Origin: UBA2020 sp964551435
GTDB taxonomy: Bacteria; Pseudomonadota; Alphaproteobacteria; Micavibrionales; UBA2020
Length of the DNA: 64,000 bases
Assembly: GCA_964551435.1 (NCBI GenBank)
Contig: CAZKBS010000005.1
Span: 47,072 to 111,071 of the forward strand
Reading direction: 5' to 3'
The notes under the pieces were generated by a model. That model saw only the letters and a list, made by a program, of their open reading frames with translations. It was not told the DNA's origin and did no database searches. The position numbers and the translations under genes were made by a program. This document shows positions 44,932-53,861 of this stretch, piece after piece. Each line of letters begins with the position of its first letter. Within the stretch, counting starts at the first letter, position 1.

Positions 44932-46272
44932 ATGTCCGAACAACACAAAGTCTATAAACCCAAAGCCATCAGCGGTTTTCCCGAATGGTTGCCGGAGTAC
45001 CGCGCCGTGGAACTGCAATGGCTGGATAAAATCCGCGCCGTGTTCGAAAGCTACGGGTTTTGCAACATCGAAACCCCCTCGGTCGAGGAAATAGACGCGC
45101 TTTCCGCCAAGGCCGGCGAAACGGAAAAAGAGATTTATACCCTGACCCGTCTGCAAGCCGACGATGGCGAGAGCAAAGAAGCCCGCCTTGCCCTGCACTT
45201 CGACCTGACGGTGCCGATGGCGCGTTATGTGGCGCAGCATTTCGGACAGCTGGTTTTTCCGTTCAAACGCTACCAGATGCAAAAATCATGGCGCGGGGAG
45301 CGTCCGCAAAAAGGCCGCTACCGCGAATTCTATCAATGCGACATCGACGTCGTGAATATCGACGAATTGCCGCTGCATTTCGACGCCGAATTGCCCGCCG
45401 TACTCTTCGAAGCCTATCAGGCGCTTGGCATTCCGCCGGTCGAGCTGCACATCAGTAACCGCAAAATTCTGGTGGGCTATTTGCAAGGCCTTGGTATTGC
45501 CGATACGGCGCCGGTCACGCGCGCGCTCGACAAGCTCGATAAAATCGGCGTTGAGGGCGTGTCGAAAATACTGGCCGAAGAAGGCATCGCGGCGGACATC
45601 GCGCAAAAAGCCCTCGCCTTCGTCCAGATCAAAACCCCCGACAGCAGCTTTGCAGGTAAAGTCCGCGCGCTGGGCGTGCAGAACGAATTGATGGAACAAG
45701 GCATTGCCGAACTGCAATTCGTCACCGACAATCTGAAACACCTGCACGGCGGCGGCATGGTCGCCAACCTCGGCATCATCCGCGGGCTTGATTATTACAC
45801 CGGCACCGTTCTGGAAGCACGCTTCAAAGACAGTGCGGAGCATTGGCCGAAAGGCACCCCCGCCCTCGCCATCGGCGGCGGCGGACGGTATGACGATCTG
45901 GCGGGCTCTTTCATCAACCAGAAACTGCCGGGCGTCGGGCTGTCGATTGGCCTGACGCGCCTGTTCGGGCTTTTGATGGATCAGGGTAAAATCACCGCGC
46001 TGGGCAAATCGCCCGCCGATGTGCTGGTTGTGCTGCCCGACGAAGCGCGCCGCGCCGAAGCCGCCGCGACCGCCCGCACCCTGCGCAGCCGCGGATTTAA
46101 GGTCGAAATGTACCACCGCGACGCCAAAATCAAAAACCAGATGGCCTATGCGGAGAAAAAGGGAATCGCCCATGTCTGGTTCCCCCCCTTCAAAGACGGC
46201 CAGCCGCACGAAGTCAAGAATATGACAAGCGGAGAGCAGAAACAGGCCGATGCCGCCAGCTGGACGCCCTGA
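44932..46272 (+). CDS. hisS: Histidyl-tRNA synthetase
   Basis: Class II aminoacyl-tRNA synthetase charging tRNA-His. At 446 residues it contains motif 2 (QKSWRGERPQKGRYREFYQCDIDVV), the two histidine-binding segments (GLDYYTGTVLEA and the GGGGRYDDL loop) and motif 3 (GVGLSIGLTRLF). The C-terminal anticodon-binding domain is at about 360-446. ATG 44932 is preceded by GAGAGGG; GTG 44923 is an alternative. It lies 63 bases after the membrane protein gene and may be part of the same transcript. Confidence 0.96.
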   Translation: MSEQHKVYKPKAISGFPEWLPEYRAVELQWLDKIRAVFESYGFCNIETPSVEEIDALSAKAGETEKEIYTLTRLQADDGESKEARLALHFDLTVPMARYVAQHFGQLVFPFKRYQMQKSWRGERPQKGRYREFYQCDIDVVNIDELPLHFDAELPAVLFEAYQALGIPPVELHISNRKILVGYLQGLGIADTAPVTRALDKLDKIGVEGVSKILAEEGIAADIAQKALAFVQIKTPDSSFAGKVRALGVQNELMEQGIAELQFVTDNLKHLHGGGMVANLGIIRGLDYYTGTVLEARFKDSAEHWPKGTPALAIGGGGRYDDLAGSFINQKLPGVGLSIGLTRLFGLLMDQGKITALGKSPADVLVVLPDEARRAEAAATARTLRSRGFKVEMYHRDAKIKNQMAYAEKKGIAHVWFPPFKDGQPHEVKNMTSGEQKQADAASWTP

Positions 46273-46373
46273 CATCGCGCGGGGGTTTCCCGTCCGGCGC
46301 GGAGCATGCTAAAATAGTTCTATAGCAGGCGTTACCTCCGGCCGCGCCGGATAAACGACCTATGGGGAACAAG

Positions 46374-46970
46374 ATGCTTTTCGCAAAAACGATTAAAACC
46401 GCCACCGTTGCCGCCACGCTGTCGCTGCTGCTGAGCGCCATGCCCGCGCGCGCCGAATACACCTACATTCACAACGACGGGGAATACACCATCACCCTGC
46501 CCGACGCGCCGAGCGGCGAGACGATCTGGTATGACTATCAGGGTAAAATCCCCTTTATCGACGAGCGTCCGCGATACGGCTCGCTCGGCGAGATTGCGAC
46601 GCTGCGCCGCACTGACGCCAATACGGGCGACAGTTTTAACATCGATATCACCTTTGTGCGTTCGGGCCGCGACTACCTGCTGAGCCAGACGGAAGAAACC
46701 GTGCGCACGCTCTTGGAAAAAGAGTACGAGAACCAGACGCTGGAACGTAAAAACATCAGCTTTTCGGCAGGTACCGGCACGTTGAAATGGGGTACGCTGA
46801 CGGGCTTTTCCGTTGACCGCAACAACAACCTGATGTTCCACGCCTGCCATATTTTGACAGGCAAGGAGACGACGACGATGGTCAAAATCTCCTTCAACGC
46901 CGAAAACGAAAAATTCGGCGATACCTATCAGAAAATCAAAAATTCCATCAAGTTTGTGGGCACGAAGTAA
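46374..46970 (+). CDS. Hypothetical secreted protein
   Basis: A 198-residue protein with a clear signal peptide (residues 1-27, ending ARA), so it is probably periplasmic or secreted. The mature part is beta-rich with many Thr, Asp and Arg; the only cysteine is in HACHILT. ATG 46374 has GGGGA 5 bases upstream; ATG 46362 lacks a site. Its 3' end overlaps the convergent sufE-like gene by 23 bases. I do not recognise a family. Confidence 0.75.
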   Translation: MLFAKTIKTATVAATLSLLLSAMPARAEYTYIHNDGEYTITLPDAPSGETIWYDYQGKIPFIDERPRYGSLGEIATLRRTDANTGDSFNIDITFVRSGRDYLLSQTEETVRTLLEKEYENQTLERKNISFSAGTGTLKWGTLTGFSVDRNNNLMFHACHILTGKETTTMVKISFNAENEKFGDTYQKIKNSIKFVGTK

Positions 46971-47355
46971 AGGCCTTCACCCGCTCCACCATCGAAAAAA
47001 ATCCGTTGCGGCGGTTGGGGCTCAGGTGCTGGTCCATGCCGAGGCGACGGAATGTCGCATCGACATCGATATGCGCGATTTCCGCAGCCGTGCGGCCATC
47101 GAAAATCACTCGCAGCACGGCAATCAATCCACGCACGATTTGTGCATCGCTGTCGGCAAGAAACGTCAGACGACCTTGCCCGTCCCAGCCCAGAATCATC
47201 CAGACCTGACTCATGCAGCCCTTGACCTTGCTTTGTTCGGTTTTCAGGGCATCATCCATCGGCGGCAGCGACGCGCCGAGGTCGATCAGATAGGCGTAGC
47301 GGTCTTCCCAATCTTCCAGAAAGCCGAAGTTATCCACAAGTTCGTCTATATTCAT
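46948..47355 (-). CDS. sufE: SufE-like sulfur acceptor protein
   Basis: Accepts sulfur from a cysteine desulfurase for Fe-S cluster assembly. The 135-residue length and the pattern match SufE: LEDWEDRYAYLIDLG, then VKGCMSQVWM with the sulfur-accepting Cys (about residue 48), LIAVLRVIFDG and the C-terminal SPNRRNGFFSMVERVKAF. The start is ATG 47355; GTG 47361 with AAGGAT upstream is a plausible alternative. No suf operon is next to it. It is divergent from clpX, with palindromes in the shared upstream region. Confidence 0.92.
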   Translation of the reverse strand: MNIDELVDNFGFLEDWEDRYAYLIDLGASLPPMDDALKTEQSKVKGCMSQVWMILGWDGQGRLTFLADSDAQIVRGLIAVLRVIFDGRTAAEIAHIDVDATFRRLGMDQHLSPNRRNGFFSMVERVKAFTSCPQT

Positions 47356-47433
47356 ATTCACGGCCCATCCTTGCTGAAATCTGCTGGCAACAAAATAATC
47401 GTAATCGCAGGTAAAAGCTATAGTTGGCAACGG

Positions 47434-47462
47434 GCTTAAGCTGTTCTATTCTTAAGCTTAAG
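47434..47462. promoter_or_regulatory. Clustered CTTAAG palindromes between sufE and clpX
   Basis: CTTAAG occurs three times (47435, 47451, 47457). The last two form the perfect 12-bp palindrome CTTAAGCTTAAG, and the first lies in the palindrome GCTTAAGC. The site sits between the divergent sufE-like and clpX genes, 50-80 bases before clpX, a plausible regulator site. Confidence 0.4.
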
Positions 47463-47512
47463 ACACAAGCTGGCGACCATAGACAAGCCGGCGATAACGA
47501 AGGGAAAAGATA

Positions 47513-48826
47513 ATGAGCAAGACCGCTTCCGGGGACTCCAAAAACACGCTGTACTGCTCTTTCTGCGGAAAGAGCCAGCATGAGGTCAGAAAGCTGATCG
47601 CGGGCCCCAACGTATTCATTTGCAATGAATGCGTCGAGCTTTGCATGGATATTATCCAGGAAGAGGACAAAACCCAGCTCGTCAAATCCGGCAAGGGCAT
47701 CCCCACGCCGAAAGAAATCAAGAAAGTGCTGGACGATTACGCCATCGGTCAGGACCGCGCGAAGCGTGTTCTGTCGGTTGCCGTCCACAACCACTACAAA
47801 CGTATCGACGAAGGTCTGATGAAGGGCAGCGACATTGAACTGTCGAAGTCGAACATCCTGCTCATCGGTCCGACCGGTTCAGGTAAGACGCTGCTGGCGC
47901 AAACGCTGGCGCGCATCATCGACGTCCCCTTCACCATGACGGACGCGACCACCCTGACCGAAGCCGGCTATGTCGGTGAAGACGTCGAGAACATCGTTCT
48001 GAAACTGCTGCAGGCGTGCGACTACAACATCGAACGCGCGCAGCGCGGCATCGTCTACATCGACGAAGTGGACAAAATCAGCCGAAAATCCGACAACCCC
48101 TCCATCACCCGCGACGTATCGGGCGAAGGCGTTCAGCAGGCCCTGCTGAAACTGATGGAAGGCACGATGGCCAGCGTTCCGCCGCAAGGTGGCCGCAAGC
48201 ATCCGCAGCAGGAATTTCTGCAAGTCGACACCACGAACATTCTATTCATCTGCGGTGGCGCGTTTGCGGGTCTGGATAAAATCATTGCCAACCGCGGCCG
48301 CAAGACGTCCATCGGCTTCGGCGCGGAAGTACGCGGGCCCGATGAACGCCGCCCCGGCGAGATCCTGCGCGAAGTGCAGACGGAAGACCTGCTGAAATTC
48401 GGCCTGATCCCCGAATTCGTCGGCCGCCTACCCGTTCTGGCGACGCTGGACGATCTGGATGAAAACACGCTGGTGTCCATCCTGACCGAACCGAAAAACG
48501 CGCTGACCAAGCAATACGCCCGCCTGTTCGATATCGAAGGCGTGAAGCTGACCTTCCAGAAGGATGCCCTGCACGAGGTTGCCAAACGCGCCATCGAACG
48601 CAACACGGGTGCCCGCGGTCTGCGTTCCATCATCGAAGCTACGCTGATGGACACCATGTTCGAACTGCCGGGCATGGAAGGCGCCGAAGAAGTTGTCGTC
48701 ACAGCCGACAACATTGTGAACGGCACCCAGCCGACGATTGTTTTCTCCGACAAGAAGAAAACCAAAGACAAGGAAAGCAAGAAGAAGAAAGATGATGGCG
48801 ACGAAGACGCCGCCGCCGCTTCCTAA
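47513..48826 (+). CDS. clpX: ATP-dependent Clp protease ATP-binding subunit ClpX
   Basis: AAA+ unfoldase that delivers substrates to ClpP. The N-terminal zinc-binding domain (about 13-45) has CSFCGK and CNECVELC. The AAA+ core shows Walker A (GPTGSGKTLLAQTLA), Walker B (VYIDEVDKI), the pore-loop GYVGEDVE and the RKHPQQEFLQVDT segment. At 437 residues it is slightly longer because of a Lys/Asp/Glu-rich tail. It is not next to clpP or lon, the usual neighbours, and it ends at a strong terminator. Confidence 0.96.
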   Translation: MSKTASGDSKNTLYCSFCGKSQHEVRKLIAGPNVFICNECVELCMDIIQEEDKTQLVKSGKGIPTPKEIKKVLDDYAIGQDRAKRVLSVAVHNHYKRIDEGLMKGSDIELSKSNILLIGPTGSGKTLLAQTLARIIDVPFTMTDATTLTEAGYVGEDVENIVLKLLQACDYNIERAQRGIVYIDEVDKISRKSDNPSITRDVSGEGVQQALLKLMEGTMASVPPQGGRKHPQQEFLQVDTTNILFICGGAFAGLDKIIANRGRKTSIGFGAEVRGPDERRPGEILREVQTEDLLKFGLIPEFVGRLPVLATLDDLDENTLVSILTEPKNALTKQYARLFDIEGVKLTFQKDALHEVAKRAIERNTGARGLRSIIEATLMDTMFELPGMEGAEEVVVTADNIVNGTQPTIVFSDKKKTKDKESKKKKDDGDEDAAAAS

Positions 48827-48842
48827 ATCTTGAAGGCCTCAA

Positions 48843-48873
48843 AAAAACACCCCGCTCCGGCGGGGTGTTTTTT
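48843..48873 (+). terminator. Terminator after clpX
   Basis: Stem AAACACCCCG/CGGGGTGTTT with a 6-nt loop, followed by TTTATT, between convergent clpX and the ThiN-like gene. Confidence 0.85.
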
Positions 48874-48892
48874 ATTCTGTATTATTTGCTGT

Positions 48893-49519
48893 TCAGAGGT
48901 CCTGCTCGAAAACCACAATCACGGGCAGGTCGGCTTCGACGCGCACCTCGCCAGAGGCCACATTCGACACGCCCCGCCCCGACAGCGCCGGCAGCCGCAT
49001 GCGGTGCGCCGGATATTCGCAGGCGCCGCTGATGCTGACAACCGCATCTGCCAGCGTGAACAGGGAAAAAAGACCGTCATGGCGAAAACTGAGCGCGCCT
49101 GCCGCAAAAATCCGTTGCACGGGCGCGCCGCTGTTATCGTAAAAAACGGCCTGTTCAAAACGCGGGCGGGTTTTCATGCCCGCAACAACCGCGCCGATAT
49201 TCGCCAGCGCATGCCCCGTACGTCCGCCCCAGAAACCGGAGAGATGCAAACGCGACCATGCGCCGCCGTGCAGGAATTCCAGCGCGAATTCGATATCGGT
49301 TTTATCCTGCGTCGGCTTCAGATGCGCCTCCACACCCGGCGGAGGAAAACCGGAATCGCCATCGCCCAGCCAGATTTGCGGCGCGGATGCCGCCTGCCCG
49401 CCGCCGTCTATCGCAATCTGCGGCATATGACGATCCAGCAAATGTTGCGGCAGCGGCGTACGCGCTATGGGGCCAATCAGCCACACATCGCCCGCATCCT
49501 GCCACGCCTGCGCCGGCAT
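48893..49519 (-). CDS. Thiamine pyrophosphokinase-like protein
   Basis: A 208-residue protein with the pattern of thiamine pyrophosphokinase, which makes thiamine diphosphate from thiamine and ATP. IAIDGGG near residue 37 and WLGDGDSG (about 50-57) match the nucleotide- and metal-binding segments. QDKTDIEFALEF and GFWGGRTGHALANI match the next two. In the last one a Gly stands where family members usually have Asp (GGRxDH), so activity is uncertain. Its ATG overlaps the stop of the ankyrin gene by one base (TAATG), so the two are coupled. It is last in the puuA-DUF1028-ankyrin set. Confidence 0.65.
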   Translation of the reverse strand: MPAQAWQDAGDVWLIGPIARTPLPQHLLDRHMPQIAIDGGGQAASAPQIWLGDGDSGFPPPGVEAHLKPTQDKTDIEFALEFLHGGAWSRLHLSGFWGGRTGHALANIGAVVAGMKTRPRFEQAVFYDNSGAPVQRIFAAGALSFRHDGLFSLFTLADAVVSISGACEYPAHRMRLPALSGRGVSNVASGEVRVEADLPVIVVFEQDL

Positions 49520-50181
49520 TATTTTTTTCCCTTTGCGGCTATGGCGGCGGCAATCGTTTCAATGCAGGCCCAGAGAGCTTCGCCCAGCGCCTCGTCCGCA
49601 CCCTCGTCCTGAAAAATACGTTCCTGCGCAATCTCCGCCGCATTGAGCGCACCGCGGTAAGTCACCACGCGCCCCTCCCCGCCGTAATCGGCGGTATAAT
49701 CTTCGGTCGCCTGCGTACAAAGCGCGGCGTGGCTGTAATGCGGCAGCAAAGATTCAACCACCTTGATACGCCCCATCGCCGCCGCGGCCATCAGGGGCGT
49801 CCAGCCGCTTTTGTTCGGGGTATCCAGTTTCATACCGGCCGCGGCGGCGCGGGCAAAGGCCTCGGCCATTTCGTCATCATGCAGCCATTTCGCCATATAT
49901 TGTGCGAGTGTCGAGCCATGTGCGCCGGAGCGGTCGTTGAGCCCCTTCGGCCCCTTGCCCGCCAGCGCCTGTTCGAGCCAGTGCAGCGTCATGATACGGC
50001 CACAAATCGGCCCGTTTGCCGCAGCGATATTGAACGGCGTTTCGCCGTTGCTGTCCAGCGCATGAATGTCGGCGCCGGAGGCAAGCAGTTCACGCACGCT
50101 CGCGGCGGCGGCATCGGTATTTCCGCGCAGTTCTTCCAGCACGGCGTTATGCAGGGCGAAACGGTCGATATTTTCTGTCAT
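49519..50181 (-). CDS. Ankyrin-repeat protein
   Basis: A 220-residue soluble protein with at least two recognisable ankyrin repeats: LLASGADIHALDSNGETPFNIAAANG (about 32-57) and GMKLDTPNKSGWTPLMAAAAMGRIKVVESLL (about 115-145). Others are degenerate. Such repeats bind other proteins. Its ATG overlaps the DUF1028 stop (ATGA) and its stop overlaps the ThiN-like start, so all three are coupled. No catalytic motif is seen. The partner may well be one of the neighbouring proteins, but that is inference. Confidence 0.8.
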   Translation of the reverse strand: MTENIDRFALHNAVLEELRGNTDAAAASVRELLASGADIHALDSNGETPFNIAAANGPICGRIMTLHWLEQALAGKGPKGLNDRSGAHGSTLAQYMAKWLHDDEMAEAFARAAAAGMKLDTPNKSGWTPLMAAAAMGRIKVVESLLPHYSHAALCTQATEDYTADYGGEGRVVTYRGALNAAEIAQERIFQDEGADEALGEALWACIETIAAAIAAKGKK

Positions 50182-50759
50182 GCCAATCCCTCGCGCAAAT
50201 CATCCAGCACCTGCAGCGATTCCGTGACACGCAAATCATACGATGGTTCACCGACAATCATGATGGCACCGGAGCGATGGCCGCGCACGTCGCCGCCCGC
50301 CGCAATCCCCGCGCCCAGCGCGGCAAACAGCCGCTTGCGCAGAGGTGATTGCATATCGGCCATAAACGCCTTTTCCATCGCTGCCAGCGTCTTGTCGCCA
50401 GACAGCATATTGCCTGCCAGCGCATGATGCGATTTGGCGCTATGACCGGCCCAGTGCAAACACTGCGTGCCCGTCATCACGCCGATATCCCCGTCCATTG
50501 GCACGGCGATAATCTGGCGCATGTCGATTTTACGGTCTTCGGCCATCAGCGTGTCGATGATATGCGGGCCGCCCATGCCGGATTGCAGCAATGACAGCGC
50601 CCGCGCGCCGACGGCGCGGTCGCCCTTTGCCTGTACGGAAACGACGCCGAAGCGTTCATCTGCATAAATGCTGCCGCCCGCGCAATCGTCGGATCCGCTG
50701 GCGATGGCAACGCCAATCTGCCGGGTATACGGATTGCGCGCGATGAGCGTCAGCGTCAT
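50178..50759 (-). CDS. DUF1028 family protein (Ntn-hydrolase-like)
   Basis: A 193-residue protein matching the DUF1028 pattern: an N-terminal LIARNPYTRQIGVAIASGS, FGVVSVQAKGDRAVG, ALSLLQSGM, then QCLHWAGHSAKSHHALAGNMLSGDKTLAAM and AGGDVRGHRSGAIMIV. DUF1028 proteins resemble Ntn hydrolases and have been suggested to act on peptides or amides, without an agreed role. It starts 11 bases after puuA ends and is coupled to the ankyrin gene, so it may be cotranscribed with puuA. The conserved N-terminal Thr/Ser expected of an Ntn hydrolase is not obvious. Confidence 0.85.
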   Translation of the reverse strand: MTLTLIARNPYTRQIGVAIASGSDDCAGGSIYADERFGVVSVQAKGDRAVGARALSLLQSGMGGPHIIDTLMAEDRKIDMRQIIAVPMDGDIGVMTGTQCLHWAGHSAKSHHALAGNMLSGDKTLAAMEKAFMADMQSPLRKRLFAALGAGIAAGGDVRGHRSGAIMIVGEPSYDLRVTESLQVLDDLREGLA

Positions 50760-50770
50760 GCGCCTGCACC

Positions 50771-52114
50771 TTATACGTTGAGGAGCAGGTTTTCACGCTC
50801 CCACGACGAAATCACGGCGTTATAGGCCTTGAATTCCGTTTCCTTGATCGCAATGAGGGCGCGGCAGAAACGCTCGCCCAGCAGTTCCTGAAGCTGTTTG
50901 CATGCCTTGAACTTCTTGAGCGCGTCGAACTGGTGCGTCGGCAGGCTGTGGCCTTTTTTGTAGGCGCTGCCTTTGATCTGCTCCGTCGGCTCGATGCCTT
51001 CGATAAGTCCCAGCAGACCGCAAGCCAGCGTTGCCGAAATCGACAGATACGGGTTGCCATCGGCCCCCGGCAGGCGGTTTTCAACACGGCGGCCTTCGGG
51101 TTTCGAAATCGGCACGCGCAGACCTGCCGTGCGGTTGTCGAGCCCCCATTCGACGTTGATGGGGCTATCGGTTTCCTTGTGGCCGAAGCGACGATATGAA
51201 TTCACGTTCGGCGCGAACAGCGGCAGGGAACTCGGCAGATAACGTTGCAGGCCGCCGATGTAATGGCGGAACAGCTGCGTATCCGTGCCGTCTTCGTTCG
51301 AGAAGATATTCGCGCCGGTTTTGAGGTCAACCACGCTCTGGTGAATGTGCATGGCGCTGCCGGGTTCGGTCTGCATGGGCTGGGCCATGAAGGTCGCGTA
51401 AACACCATGACGCAGGGCAACTTCACGCGCCGTGCGTTTGAACAGGAAGGCCTGATCCGCCAGTTCCACCGGGTCGCCGTGGTTGAAGTTAACCTCCAGC
51501 TGCGCCGCGCCCGCTTCGTGGCTCAGCGTGTCGATGTCGACGTTCTGCTCTTCGCAGTAATCATAGATGTCTTCGAAAATCGGGTCGAATTCGTTGACCG
51601 CGTCGATACCGTAAGCCTGACGGCCGCTTTCCTGACGGCCGCTGCGGCCCACGGGCGGTTGCAGCGGAATATCGGGGTCGGTGTTGACGGCGACGAGGTA
51701 GAATTCCAGCTCCGGCGCCACAACAGGGCTCCAGCCGCGGTCGTTGTATTCCTTGATGATGCGCTTGAGCAGCTGGCGCGATGACAGCGGCACCGCCGTA
51801 TCGTCACCGTTGAACGCGTCGCAGATAATCTGCGCCGTCGGCTCCTGATACCACGGCACAAGGCGGATGGTATCTTCGTCGGGCTTCATGTACACATCGC
51901 CCAGCGACGCGCTGATCAGCTCGCCTTCCGGATAATCGCCGGTAACAGTCTGGATGAAGATGGATTCAGGAATGGGCATGCCCCGCTCCCGCAGGATGCG
52001 CAGCAGTTTTTCTGCGGGCAGGATTTTGCCGCGCGCGATGCCCGACATATCCGGTATCAGGCATTCCACTTCCGTTATTTCGTGTTCTCGGATAAACTGC
52101 TCCAGCTTGTCCAT
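50771..52114 (-). CDS. puuA: Glutamine synthetase family protein, PuuA-like
   Basis: A 447-residue class I glutamine synthetase fold, most like gamma-glutamylputrescine synthetase: ATP-driven ligation of glutamate to putrescine. Motifs seen are LIPDMSGIARGK (N-terminal beta-grasp), VAPELEFYL (metal-binding Glu), HEAGAAQLEVNF, GSAMHIHQS (His), NVNSYRRFG, WGLDNRTAGLRVP and ENRLPGADGNPYL. The divergent neighbour is a PuuB-like oxidase, the next enzyme of the pathway, which strongly supports the assignment. AAGGGG lies 7 bases before the ATG. DUF1028, ankyrin and ThiN-like genes follow. Confidence 0.88.
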   Translation of the reverse strand: MDKLEQFIREHEITEVECLIPDMSGIARGKILPAEKLLRILRERGMPIPESIFIQTVTGDYPEGELISASLGDVYMKPDEDTIRLVPWYQEPTAQIICDAFNGDDTAVPLSSRQLLKRIIKEYNDRGWSPVVAPELEFYLVAVNTDPDIPLQPPVGRSGRQESGRQAYGIDAVNEFDPIFEDIYDYCEEQNVDIDTLSHEAGAAQLEVNFNHGDPVELADQAFLFKRTAREVALRHGVYATFMAQPMQTEPGSAMHIHQSVVDLKTGANIFSNEDGTDTQLFRHYIGGLQRYLPSSLPLFAPNVNSYRRFGHKETDSPINVEWGLDNRTAGLRVPISKPEGRRVENRLPGADGNPYLSISATLACGLLGLIEGIEPTEQIKGSAYKKGHSLPTHQFDALKKFKACKQLQELLGERFCRALIAIKETEFKAYNAVISSWERENLLLNV

Positions 52115-52176
52115 GACAAACCCCTTGATATGATGATTTTTTTGACCTCCCGCGTTCAGGAAGCCTTCGCCAAAAG

Positions 52177-53475
52177 ATGCCCAGGAAATATGAAAACGTA
52201 AAGGAGTACCAAGACCCCTGGTATGCTTTGACAGCCAACCGGCTGCTTGTGACTCTAGGCGGGCTACAGGGCGAGGTCAACTGCGATGTGTGCGTGATAG
52301 GTGCCGGTTTTACGGGACTTTCTGCCGCGCTCGAGCTTTCCCAGAAAGGATATAGCGTTATTCTTCTGGAAAAAAACTCCGTCAGCGGCCTCGCCTCCGG
52401 CCGCAACGGCGGTCATATCCAGCGCGGCTTCAGCCAGTCGCCCGGCTGGCTGATCCAGCAATACGGTCTCGAGACCGCGAAGTTCCTGTGCAATGTGTCG
52501 CTGGAGGGGCTGGCCCTGCTGCTGCACCGGATTGCCGAACACGACATCAAATGCGACCTGAAATTCGGCCACCTGACCGCCGCCATGAAACCGAAGCACG
52601 AAGCAGAGCTGAAAGCCGATATCCGCGACTGGCAGCGCCTTGGCCATAAAGACATCGACTGGTGGGACGAAAAGACGGTACAGGACACGATCCTCACCGG
52701 CAGTTACACCGGCGGGCTTTTCGACGCCAAGGGCGGTCACTTCCATCCGCTCAATTATGCCCTCGGCATCGCGCAGGCTTTCCAGCGCCATGGCGGGAAG
52801 ATTTACGAAAACACCGCCGCCACCGAGATTATTCCCGCTGCCGGTGTCCAGCGCGTGCTGACGGCGACAGGCGGCAGCGTTTCGGCCAAGTTCGTGGTGC
52901 TGGCCGGCGTGACAGGCATGAAGGGCCTCGCACCGCTGCGCAAGGCTTCTATCACCGCGACCGCGCATGTGATTGCGACGGAACCGCTCAGCGATGTGCG
53001 CCGCCAGCAGATCATGACACGCGACCTTGCGGTCATCGATGCGCGCTTCATCATGGATTACTACAGGTTTTCAAGCGATAACCGGCTTTTGTTCGGCGGC
53101 AACTGCAACTACAGCGACCGCGAATATGCCGGCGAAGACATGCGCCTGCGGGAGCGGATGACCACCCTTTTCCCGCTTTTGAAAATGACCCGCATCGACC
53201 ATTGCTGGCGCGGGCCGCTGGATTTGACCATGAACCGCATGCCGCATCTGGGACGGCTCTCGCCCCATATTTATTTTGCGCACGGCTTTGGTGGACAGGG
53301 CGTGATTTTGACCAACATCTTGGGTAAGATTATGGCCGAGGCCGTCGCCGGCACCGCCGAGAGATTTGACGTTTTCGCCAAAATGCGCCACAACACCTTC
53401 CCGGGCGGCGATATGCTCAGGCGCCCGCTGTTCGTGGCGGCTATGACGTGGTTTCGCCTGCGCGACCTGCTCTGA
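52177..53475 (+). CDS. puuB: FAD-dependent oxidoreductase, PuuB-like
   Basis: A 432-residue DAO-family flavoenzyme, probably gamma-glutamylputrescine oxidase, releasing gamma-glutamyl-aminobutyraldehyde and H2O2. The N-terminal WYALTAN and CDVCVIGAGFTGLSAALEL (dinucleotide-binding GxGxxG, about residues 41-47) are followed by SGRNGGHIQRGFS, typical of PuuB. The C-terminal YFAHGFGGQGVILTNILGK closes the FAD fold. It is divergent from puuA across only 62 bases. No aldehyde dehydrogenase PuuC or hydrolase PuuD is adjacent. The ribosome site is not clear. Confidence 0.88.
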   Translation: MPRKYENVKEYQDPWYALTANRLLVTLGGLQGEVNCDVCVIGAGFTGLSAALELSQKGYSVILLEKNSVSGLASGRNGGHIQRGFSQSPGWLIQQYGLETAKFLCNVSLEGLALLLHRIAEHDIKCDLKFGHLTAAMKPKHEAELKADIRDWQRLGHKDIDWWDEKTVQDTILTGSYTGGLFDAKGGHFHPLNYALGIAQAFQRHGGKIYENTAATEIIPAAGVQRVLTATGGSVSAKFVVLAGVTGMKGLAPLRKASITATAHVIATEPLSDVRRQQIMTRDLAVIDARFIMDYYRFSSDNRLLFGGNCNYSDREYAGEDMRLRERMTTLFPLLKMTRIDHCWRGPLDLTMNRMPHLGRLSPHIYFAHGFGGQGVILTNILGKIMAEAVAGTAERFDVFAKMRHNTFPGGDMLRRPLFVAAMTWFRLRDLL

Positions 53476-53522
53476 CTTTAGATAAAAATAACGATACAAG
53501 AACAAGAAAAACCGAGGATATC

Positions 53523-53861
53523 ATGACTTACGTTGTCACCGACGTCTGCATCAAATGCAAATACACCGACTGCGTCGAGGTCTGCCCCGTGGATTGCTTT
53601 TACGAGGGGGAAAACATGCTGGTCATCAATCCCGATGAATGTATCGACTGCGGCGTTTGCGTGCCGGAGTGCCCGATTGACGCGATCGTTGCTGATATCG
53701 ACGACCGCGCGGAAAAATTCCTCGAACTCAACCGCGAATATTCAACGGGCGCATGGCCGGTACTGACGCGCAAAAAAGCCGCCCTGCCCGAAGCGGAGGA
53801 ATTTAAAAACGTCGCCGATAAAATGAAGTATTTCAGCGCGGAAGCTGGCGAAGGCGATTAA
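53523..53861 (+). CDS. fdxA: 7Fe ferredoxin FdxA
   Basis: Small electron carrier with one 3Fe-4S and one 4Fe-4S cluster. The 112-residue sequence has the FdxA pattern: CIKCKYTDCVEVCPVDCF near residues 9-26 and CIDCGVCVPECP near 40-51, with the long C-terminal extension of the family (ELNREYSTGAWP). The fdxA-carD neighbourhood is conserved in alphaproteobacteria, and here carD follows about 830 bases downstream after an intervening minus-strand gene. The start is ATG 53523, 47 bases after puuB. Confidence 0.96.
   Translation: MTYVVTDVCIKCKYTDCVEVCPVDCFYEGENMLVINPDECIDCGVCVPECPIDAIVADIDDRAEKFLELNREYSTGAWPVLTRKKAALPEAEEFKNVADKMKYFSAEAGEGD

Noticed and set aside
47434..47462. CTTAAG cluster as a CtrA box
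   Set aside because: The TTAA spacings are 12 and 2 bases, not the 7 required.
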